From Dehalococcoidia bacterium (GTDB lineage Bacteria; Chloroflexota; Dehalococcoidia; Dehalococcoidales; DAOWJH01): a stretch of 11,823 bases of DNA. The translations under genes and the position numbers were made by a program. Position 1 is the first letter of the stretch, and each line of letters starts with the position of its first letter. Below the pieces are notes generated by a model. It saw only the letters and a list, made by a program, of their open reading frames with translations, did not search any database and was not told the origin of the DNA. The DNA lies in NCBI GenBank assembly GCA_030640495.1, contig DAOWJH010000027.1, forward strand, positions 1-11,823. Direction: 5' to 3'. Below, in pieces: positions 6,456 to 11,823 of the stretch.

Positions 6456-6965
6456 ATGGGAGGCTTGGCTAATCTTGGCATAAATCTGCCAACATTGCTG
6501 GCGCAAATTATAAATTTTATCATCCTGTTCGGCCTTCTTTATCTGGTTGCCTATAAGCCGCTGATGAGGATGCTTGATGCGCGCTCGCGGAAGATTAAGG
6601 AGAGCATGGAGCAGACTGAATATATTAAACAGCAGGCAGCCCATGCTGAGGAGGAAGTCAAAAAACAGCTTGAAGCCGCTGGTAAGGAGGGGCAGGAAGT
6701 AATAGCTCGGGCAGTGCGAACCGGCGAAGATGTTAGACAACAGACACAGCAAGAAGCCAGGCAGGAAGCCGAAGCCCTTATCGTAAGGGCGCGTATGGAG
6801 ATTCAGCAGGAGCGGGATGAGGCTATTGATGACCTGCGTAAACAGTTTGCTGACCTAACTATACTGGCGGCAGGGAGGATTATTGACCGCTCACTGGATA
6901 AGAAAGCACATCGCCAGCTTATTGAGAAAGTGCTGGAGGAAAGCACAACCCTGAAAAAGGGTTAG
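6456..6965 (+). CDS. atpF: F-type ATP synthase Fo subunit b
   Basis: A 169-aa peripheral-stalk subunit that anchors F1 to the membrane. A single N-terminal membrane helix spans about residues 11-32 (LPTLLAQIINFIILFGLLYL), followed by the typical YKPLMRMLDARSRKI junction at 33-47. The rest is a long, charged helix rich in E, K, Q and A that would form the right-handed b2 coiled coil. Its C-terminal segment (LRKQFADLTILAAGRIIDRSLD, quoted here only as a pattern ending near residue 148) contacts the delta subunit. The ATG lies 6 bases after an AAAGGGGGG ribosome binding site. The length is normal. It is separated from atpH by 173 bases of palindrome-rich spacer, which is unusual because b and delta genes are normally adjacent. 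Confidence 0.95.
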   Translation: MGGLANLGINLPTLLAQIINFIILFGLLYLVAYKPLMRMLDARSRKIKESMEQTEYIKQQAAHAEEEVKKQLEAAGKEGQEVIARAVRTGEDVRQQTQQEARQEAEALIVRARMEIQQERDEAIDDLRKQFADLTILAAGRIIDRSLDKKAHRQLIEKVLEESTTLKKG

Positions 6966-6983
6966 GGCTGTTTTTAGGGAAAG

Positions 6984-7008
6984 TTTGAAGGGGCAAAGCC
7001 CCTTCAAA
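6984..7008. repeat. Perfect 11-bp hairpin in the atpF-atpH spacer
   Basis: TTTGAAGGGGC (6984-6994) pairs perfectly with GCCCCTTCAAA (6998-7008) around a 3-base AAA loop. On the plus strand it is followed by AAAAACC and on the minus strand by CTTTCC, so there is no T-run and it is not a standard terminator. It is the first of three palindromic blocks in the 173-base gap at 6966-7138, which otherwise shows no gene. Confidence 0.8.
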
Positions 7009-7017
7009 AACCATTCC

Positions 7018-7044
7018 TCCCCCTCTCCTTTGAAGGGAGGGGGA
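7018..7044. repeat. Second palindrome in the atpF-atpH spacer
   Basis: TCCCCCT (7018-7024) pairs with AGGGGGA (7038-7044), and the inner bases continue the pairing (CTCCTT with AAGGG, one bulged T), giving a nearly complete palindrome. It shares the TTGAAGGG core with the hairpin at 6984-7008. Strongly purine/pyrimidine-biased blocks of this kind resemble dispersed REP-like intergenic repeats. The family assignment is inference. Confidence 0.65.
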
Positions 7045-7058
7045 TTAAGAGAGTGAGG

Positions 7059-7086
7059 CTTCGCCCTAGAGGGCTCAAGCCCGAAG
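7059..7086. repeat. Third palindromic block in the atpF-atpH spacer
   Basis: CTTCG (7059-7063) and CGAAG (7082-7086) flank alternative internal pairings: CCCT with AGGG (7064-7067 and 7070-7073) and GGGCT with AGCCC (7071-7075 and 7078-7082). The two inner stems exclude each other. The remainder of the spacer (7087-7138) shows only the atpH ribosome binding site. Confidence 0.45.
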
Positions 7087-7138
7087 GGTTGATAAATAAC
7101 CTTAAAAGGGTTGGTCTATTGTATTTGAGGAGTTAGTA

Positions 7139-7678
7139 GTGGCGAGAAGGATTTATGCTAAACGCTATTCACAGGCAGTGTTTGAGATTGCCCTGGAGAC
7201 TAAAGAATTAGATAGATGGCAGTCTGACCTGGAAATGATTGCCAGCCTGAGTGAGGATGCCACACTTATTGCTTGGCTTGAAAGTCCCAAGTTTCATTTT
7301 GATGATAAAGCTAGACTGCTCCGTGAGCAATTGGGTGATGTAAGCCCTCTAGCCCTAAATCTGATTTATTTACTGATAACTAGAGGCGGGCTAAGTATGG
7401 TGGGTGATATTGCTAATGAGTATCAGCGGTTACTGGACAGCCATCGGGGCATAGAACAGGCTGAGGTTACTACTGCCATTCCGCTTGATGACGAGGATAA
7501 GCTAAAGCTAGAAGAGCATCTCAGTGCTGTAGTTGGCAAGAAGGTAGTGCTCAAGCCTGAAGTAGACCCTAGCGTATTAGGCGGGATTGTAGCTAAAATT
7601 GGTGATAAGTTACTAGACGGCAGCACCCGCAGTAAACTAGTAGCATTAAAGAGGGAATTAGCTGGCGTGGGGAGATGA
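7139..7678 (+). CDS. atpH: F-type ATP synthase F1 subunit delta
   Basis: A 179-aa subunit (OSCP homologue) that caps F1 and clamps it to the b dimer. The N-terminal helical bundle begins RIYAKRYSQAVFEIALE, a typical delta start, and includes the conserved NLIYLLITRGGLSMVGDI at about 78-95. The C-terminal domain has the family signature DPSVLGGIVAKIGDKLLDGS at about 142-161, followed by a basic last helix (TRSKLVALKREL). The length matches the family (about 177-180). It starts with GTG, 6 bases after GAGGAG. The expected downstream neighbour atpA is displaced by more than 2.6 kb because a cNMP-fold gene and acs intervene. Confidence 0.95.
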   Translation: MARRIYAKRYSQAVFEIALETKELDRWQSDLEMIASLSEDATLIAWLESPKFHFDDKARLLREQLGDVSPLALNLIYLLITRGGLSMVGDIANEYQRLLDSHRGIEQAEVTTAIPLDDEDKLKLEEHLSAVVGKKVVLKPEVDPSVLGGIVAKIGDKLLDGSTRSKLVALKRELAGVGR

Positions 7679-7691
7679 CCTAGAGGAATAC

Positions 7692-7701
7692 AAGGAGGTG
7701 A
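7692..7701 (+). promoter_or_regulatory. Orphan consensus Shine-Dalgarno after atpH
   Basis: AAGGAGGTGA is a full anti-16S match, yet no ATG, GTG or TTG follows at a usable distance. The next gene starts at 7751 with its own GGGAGG at 7738-7743. The atpA leader near 10300 carries AAGGAGGTGG followed by a similar CAxAGGT stretch. The site may be a leftover atpA leader from before two genes were inserted, or it may be chance. Confidence 0.4.
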
Positions 7702-7750
7702 CGGAAGGTACTAATTACTCAGAAAAAAGTAAGAGAAGGGAGGTCATGGA

Positions 7751-8212
7751 ATGACCAAATTGGAGGTATTGAAAAGGTGCCCGTTTGTTCGTGAGCTAGA
7801 CGATGAACAGCTCAACTTGATGGCGGAGATGTGCCATCCTGAAGTATTTGAAGTGGGGGAAAGCTTGTCTAAGCAGGGTAGAACTCAAGAAAAGGTATAT
7901 TTGATTGAAGATGGCCTGGTGGGAATCTATCTTGAACTGGGACCAATGAACCAGCGACAGCTCCAGTCTGCCTCTAGTTTTGAAGTCGTTGGTTGGTCAG
8001 CTATGCTACCACCCTATCGTTCTTCGACTACAGTAAAGGCCGTAGAGACTACCAAGGTTTTGTCCTTTAATGGGAGTGAACTGGTTAATTTATGTGAGAC
8101 CTATCCAATGATAGGCTGTAAGGTTCACAGAGGATTAGCCTCGGTGATTGCAATAAGGCTGCGCCATGCATTTACCCAATTGATGGGCGTTACTGTACAG
8201 GATGTAGCCTAG
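7751..8212 (+). CDS. Stand-alone cyclic-nucleotide-binding-domain (Crp-type) protein
   Basis: A 153-aa protein consisting of one cNMP-binding fold and a C-terminal helix. It begins with the typical LKRCPFVRELDDEQL and MAEMCHPEVFEVGESLSKQG, and the beta-roll includes KVYLIEDGLVGIYLEL. The phosphate-binding cassette is atypical: G81-W82 (VVGWSAMLPPYRSSTTV) has tryptophan where CRP has the ribose-contacting glutamate, while R90 of the phosphate contact is kept. The ligand may therefore not be cAMP. A helix like the CRP dimerisation helix (about 128-145) ends the protein, and no helix-turn-helix follows, so direct DNA binding is unlikely. The start is supported by GGGAGG 7 bases upstream; a 2-codon ATG frame at 7746 overlaps it. 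It sits 72 bases after atpH and 84 bases before acs, and may sense a nucleotide to tune either partner. Confidence 0.85.
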   Translation: MTKLEVLKRCPFVRELDDEQLNLMAEMCHPEVFEVGESLSKQGRTQEKVYLIEDGLVGIYLELGPMNQRQLQSASSFEVVGWSAMLPPYRSSTTVKAVETTKVLSFNGSELVNLCETYPMIGCKVHRGLASVIAIRLRHAFTQLMGVTVQDVA

Positions 8213-8296
8213 CATATAACACCTAAATATCTATGGGTGATAGTAGGCGTTTATAGAATGATGCAAGAGATTGTTTGAAGCTAGATGGAGGTACTT

Positions 8297-10261
8297 GTGG
8301 CAAAAGCAAAGATAATTACTTCTATGATGGAGGAGAAGAGGGTATTTAATCCCCCAGAGGAACTCAGCAAAGCGGCGTATATTAAGAGTATGGAGGAGTA
8401 TAAGGAGATTTATCAAAGGTCTATTGATGACCCGGAGGGATTCTGGGGGGAGATGGCAGAACAACTGGACTGGTATAAGAAGTGGGATAAGGTTTTAGTT
8501 GAAGATTTTAAGGAAGCCAAGCATGAGTGGTTTGTTGGAGGTAAGCTTAATGTTTGCTGTAACTGCCTAGACAGGCATCTAAAAACTTGGAGAAAGAATA
8601 AAGCGGCACTAATTTGGGAGGGGGATATTGGCGATAGTAAAGTTATAACCTATCAGCAGCTATACCGTGAGGTGTGCAAGTTTGCCAATGTGTTGAGGAA
8701 GTCTGGTATTAGGAAGGGTGACCGTGTCTCTATTTATTTACCCATGATTCCTGAGTTGCCGATTGCTATGTTAGCCTGTGCTAGAATTGGAGCTATTCAT
8801 AGTGTTGTTTTTGGTGGTTTTAGTGCCGACGCGCTGAGAGATAGAATGCTGGACTGTGGAGCTAAAATGCTCATTTGTTGTGATGGTTACTATCGTGGTG
8901 GCAGAGTTATCCGGAGTAAGGACAATGCTGATGAAGCACTTGAGTCTTGTCCTGACGTAAAGAATGTGGTTGTAGTTAGGAGGGCTGATATTGGCATACT
9001 GATGAAAGAAGGGCGGGACTACTGGTGGCATGATGAAATGGCGGCTGAGAATATTAAACCGTGTTGTGAGCCAGAGGTAATGGATGCCGAGGACCCCCTC
9101 TTTACTCTGTATACCAGCGGCAGCACTGGCAAACCAAAGGGTGTGCTGCATACTCAGGCAGGTTATTTGCTTTATGTTCTTCAGACAATAAAGTGGATAT
9201 TTGATACCAAAGAAGAAGATACTTACTGGTGCACGGCAGATATTGGGTGGGTAACCGGACATAGTTATATTGTGTATGGTCCGCTAGCGTTAGGAGCAAC
9301 TAGTCTGATGTTTGAGGGGGTGCCAACCTACCCCCACCCGGATAGATTCTGGGACATTGTGGAAAAGTATCAGGTCAATATTTTCTATACTGCCCCCACT
9401 GCCATTAGAGCTATAATGAGGGAGGGGGATGACTGGCCCAACAAGCATGATTTGAGCTCTCTACGAGTTTTGGGCAGTGTGGGTGAACCAATTAACCCCG
9501 AGGCTTGGATGTGGTACTACAATGTAATTGGTAAAGGAAAGTGCCCGGTTGTAGATACCTGGTGGCAGACTGAGACCGGTGGCATCCTAATTAGCCCCCT
9601 TCCTGGGGCGATACCAACCAAACCTGGCTCAGCCACAGTACCATTTCCTGGAATTGAGCCAGCGGTACTAAGAGAAGACGGCTCTGTTGCCGATGTGAAT
9701 GAAGGTGGTTATCTGGTAATAAAGAGACCTTGGCCGGGTTTGATGCGGAGAGTATATGGTGAGCCGGAGAGATTCAAAAATACTTACTTCGCTCAGTTCC
9801 CCGGTGTGTATAATACCGGAGATGGGGCTAGGATAGATGAAGATGGCTACTACTGGTTGATGGGTCGGATAGATGACGTTATCAATGTATCCGGGCACCG
9901 CATCGGCTCCGCTGAGGTTGAGAGTGCTCTGGTATCTTATGAGAAGGTTGCTGAGGCAGCAGTAGTAGGCATGCCCCATGAGATTAAGGGGCAGGGTATA
10001 TATGCCTTTGTTACCCTAAATGTTGGTGAAGAAGGGTCTGAAACTGTTAAGAAGGAACTGGTGGCTCATGTCCGTAAGGAGATTGGACCTATAGCTACCC
10101 CGGACAAGATTCAGTTTGCCGATGGTTTGCCTAAGACTAGGAGTGGCAAAATTATGAGGCGAATATTAGTTAAGATTGCTGCTGGTGTTGGTGATTTGGG
10201 TGATACCAGTACTTTGGCTGACCCATCAGTGGTTGATAGCTTGGTGGAAGGCAGGCAATAA
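8297..10261 (+). CDS. acs: Acetyl-CoA synthetase, AMP-forming
   Basis: A 654-aa enzyme that activates acetate with ATP and CoA through acetyl-AMP. Numbered from the GTG start: the adenylate-forming loop TSGSTGKPKG is at 273-282. The acetate-pocket residues V319, T320, V395 and W423 (WVTGH, GSVGEP, WWQTETGG) match Salmonella V310, T311, V386 and W414. The acetylation-sensitive lysine K618 is in PKTRSGKIMRR. All catalytic motifs are intact and the length is usual (about 650). GTG at 8297 is chosen because GGAGG lies 5 bases before it. An in-frame ATG at 8285, four codons earlier, is possible but has no ribosome binding site. The location between atpH and atpA is unusual. Co-expression with ATP synthase is inferred from the same strand and short gaps without a visible terminator or promoter. 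Propionate or another short acid is possible as a side substrate. Confidence 0.94.
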   Translation: MAKAKIITSMMEEKRVFNPPEELSKAAYIKSMEEYKEIYQRSIDDPEGFWGEMAEQLDWYKKWDKVLVEDFKEAKHEWFVGGKLNVCCNCLDRHLKTWRKNKAALIWEGDIGDSKVITYQQLYREVCKFANVLRKSGIRKGDRVSIYLPMIPELPIAMLACARIGAIHSVVFGGFSADALRDRMLDCGAKMLICCDGYYRGGRVIRSKDNADEALESCPDVKNVVVVRRADIGILMKEGRDYWWHDEMAAENIKPCCEPEVMDAEDPLFTLYTSGSTGKPKGVLHTQAGYLLYVLQTIKWIFDTKEEDTYWCTADIGWVTGHSYIVYGPLALGATSLMFEGVPTYPHPDRFWDIVEKYQVNIFYTAPTAIRAIMREGDDWPNKHDLSSLRVLGSVGEPINPEAWMWYYNVIGKGKCPVVDTWWQTETGGILISPLPGAIPTKPGSATVPFPGIEPAVLREDGSVADVNEGGYLVIKRPWPGLMRRVYGEPERFKNTYFAQFPGVYNTGDGARIDEDGYYWLMGRIDDVINVSGHRIGSAEVESALVSYEKVAEAAVVGMPHEIKGQGIYAFVTLNVGEEGSETVKKELVAHVRKEIGPIATPDKIQFADGLPKTRSGKIMRRILVKIAAGVGDLGDTSTLADPSVVDSLVEGRQ

Positions 10262-10314
10262 GATATACTCCTGTTTTTGGTGATGGTCTAACTTAGATTA
10301 AGGAGGTGGCACAG

Positions 10315-11823
10315 GTGGCAACCAGAGGCCAAGATATCATTTCTGTTATCAAACAGCGGATTGAGCAATTTGGTATGCCAGTAACCGTGGTTGATGTTGG
10401 CACTGTGATTGAAGTTGGTGATGGTATTGCCAGGATTCAAGGATTAGCTGCGGCTAGGTATAATGAACTCCTCCAGTTCCCCAACCAGATTATGGGGATT
10501 GCCATGAACCTGGAAGAGGACAGTGTGGCTGCCATTATCATTGGTGACTACTCTGAGATTAAAGAAGGGGACGAGGTGCGGTGCACAGGTCAGATTGCTG
10601 AGGTGCCTGTGGGCGAAGCCCTTATCGGCAGGGTAGTCAATTCCTTGGGTATGCCCATAGATGGCAAAGGTGCAATTAAGACTGATAAGACCCGACCACT
10701 GGAGCGAGTCGCCCCCAATGTTACCCTGCGTAAGCCAGTGGATACCCCGGTGCAAACGGGTGTCAAGGTTGTAGATAGCATGATTCCTTTGGGTCGGGGG
10801 CAGAGAGAGCTTATTATTGGTGACCGCTCAATAGGTAAGACAGCCATCACCCTTGATACCATTATTAACCAAAAGGGTGGCGATTTAACCTGTATCTATG
10901 TTGCCATTGGACAGAAAGTATCTAGGGTAGCGCGAGTAGTAGCTACTTTAGAAAACCACGGAGCTATGGGGCATACTATTGTTGTTGCCGCTAATGCCTC
11001 CGATTCAGTCGCCTTACAGTATCTTGCTCCTTATGCTGGCTGTGCCATGGGTGAGGAGTTTATGGAGCAGGGAAAGGATGCCCTGGTTATCTATGACGAC
11101 CTTTCCAAACATGCCTGGGCTTATCGGCAGCTTTCACTGTTACTCCACCGCCCCCCAGGACGGGAGGCTTACCCCGGCGATGTTTTCTACTTGCACAGTC
11201 GCTTACTGGAGAGGGCAGCTAAATATGCACCTGAATATGGCGGTGGCTCTCTAACCGCATTACCTATTATTGAAACACAAGCTGGCGACCTATCTGCCTA
11301 TATCCCAACTAATGTTATCTCAATTACTGATGGACAGATTTATCTGGAAACAGACCTGTTTAATGCTGGTATCAGACCAGCATTAAATGTAGGCCTATCA
11401 GTATCTCGGGTAGGAAGTGCAGCCCAAACTAAGGCAATGAAGCGGGTGGCAGGTAGACTTAGGCTGGAACTAGCTCAATATCGGGAGCTAGCCGCCTTTG
11501 CTCAGTTTGGCACCGCTGAGCTGGATAAAGCAACTAGGACTCAGCTTGACCGTGGTCAGAGAATTACCGAAATCCTGAAGCAGCCTCAGTATGCTCCGAT
11601 GCCAGTGGAAAAGCAGGTCATGATTCTATATGCGGCTATTAATGGTTATATTGATGATATACCTGTAGATAAAGTCACTACATTTGAAGCTGATTTCCAT
11701 AGGTTTATGCAAGCAAATCACCCTGAGATAGGTGAGAAGATTGCTGGAGAAAAAGAGATTAGCCCTGAGAATGAACAGACTCTAAAATCAGCCATCCTGG
11801 AGTTTAAACAGGGCATGGCATAC
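10315..11823 (+). CDS. atpA: F-type ATP synthase F1 subunit alpha (3' end cut by window edge)
   Basis: 503 codons are in the window without a stop; E. coli AtpA has 513, so only a few residues are probably missing. The non-catalytic nucleotide-binding subunit alternates with beta in the F1 hexamer. The N-terminus is TRGQDIISVIKQRIEQFG, with the DVGTVIEVGDGIARI beta-barrel motif. The P-loop is at 169-176, the same numbering as E. coli, but reads GDRSIGKT instead of the near-universal GDRQTGKT. Downstream are YDDLSKHAWAYRQ, HRPPGREAYPGDVFYLHSR and the arginine finger R365 in SVSRVGSAAQTK. The region before GSLTALPIIETQAGD is about 11 residues shorter than in E. coli, as in many bacteria. The GTG start follows AAGGAGGTGG at 10300-10309. 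It is preceded by acs, 53 bases upstream, instead of atpH. Confidence 0.95.
   Translation, partial: MATRGQDIISVIKQRIEQFGMPVTVVDVGTVIEVGDGIARIQGLAAARYNELLQFPNQIMGIAMNLEEDSVAAIIIGDYSEIKEGDEVRCTGQIAEVPVGEALIGRVVNSLGMPIDGKGAIKTDKTRPLERVAPNVTLRKPVDTPVQTGVKVVDSMIPLGRGQRELIIGDRSIGKTAITLDTIINQKGGDLTCIYVAIGQKVSRVARVVATLENHGAMGHTIVVAANASDSVALQYLAPYAGCAMGEEFMEQGKDALVIYDDLSKHAWAYRQLSLLLHRPPGREAYPGDVFYLHSRLLERAAKYAPEYGGGSLTALPIIETQAGDLSAYIPTNVISITDGQIYLETDLFNAGIRPALNVGLSVSRVGSAAQTKAMKRVAGRLRLELAQYRELAAFAQFGTAELDKATRTQLDRGQRITEILKQPQYAPMPVEKQVMILYAAINGYIDDIPVDKVTTFEADFHRFMQANHPEIGEKIAGEKEISPENEQTLKSAILEFKQGMAY

Noticed and set aside
6984..7008. Intrinsic terminator between atpF and atpH
   Set aside because: The stem is strong, but neither strand has a T-run after it, and premature termination here would cut off most of F1.
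7746..7754. Two-codon upstream ORF (ATG GAA TGA) before the cNMP-domain gene
   Set aside because: It overlaps the real start, and its spacing to GGGAGG is too short (2 bases); the ATG at 7751 has ideal spacing and opens the conserved frame.
8771..9299. Minus-strand open frames inside acs
   Set aside because: They are antisense to an intact, motif-complete acs, show no recognisable domain and have no convincing ribosome binding site.
7679..10314. Transposon or integron carrying the sensor-acs pair
   Set aside because: No transposase, integrase, terminal inverted repeats or target-site duplication could be seen at either junction, and codon use looks like that of the neighbours.

Overview
The window looks like chromosome from a Chloroflexi bacterium, most likely of the class Dehalococcoidia. 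This rests on gene content and order (primase, dNTPase and PEP synthase on one strand, an F-type ATP synthase cluster on the other), on the protein sequences, and on frequent GTG starts with G-rich ribosome binding sites. No rRNA or other decisive marker is present, so the placement is inference.

Left part, minus strand (1-3494): a three-gene run reads leftward. It comprises ppsA (phosphoenolpyruvate synthase), dgt (HD-domain dNTP triphosphohydrolase, joined to ppsA by a 4-base ATGA overlap) and dnaG (primase, only the first 47 codons inside the window). A likely promoter for the run lies at 3541-3570.

Middle part, plus strand (3651-4717): a near-consensus sigma-70 promoter drives a bifunctional nuclease (DUF151) family protein and a 110-aa protein with two CxxC pairs. 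A 12-bp-stem intrinsic terminator closes this unit. A strong palindrome then sits in the leader of the next operon.

Right part, plus strand (4820-11823): an F1Fo ATP synthase operon runs atpZ-type gene, atpB (a), atpE (c), a 37-codon one-helix membrane ORF, atpF (b), atpH (delta), a stand-alone cyclic-nucleotide-binding-domain protein, acs (AMP-forming acetyl-CoA synthetase) and atpA (alpha, cut by the window edge). Subunits gamma, beta and epsilon are not seen and would be expected past 11823.

Three features of the operon are unusual. Acs and a small cNMP-fold sensor are embedded between the delta and alpha genes. A tiny unannotated membrane protein with a strong ribosome binding site lies between c and b and resembles the outer helix of subunit c without its ion-binding glutamate. 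A 173-base palindrome-rich spacer separates atpF from atpH. The c subunit lacks the usual sodium ligands, so the enzyme is most likely proton-coupled. Together the genes point to carbon and energy metabolism around acetate, pyruvate/PEP and the proton gradient, but co-regulation of acs with ATP synthase is an inference from position only.
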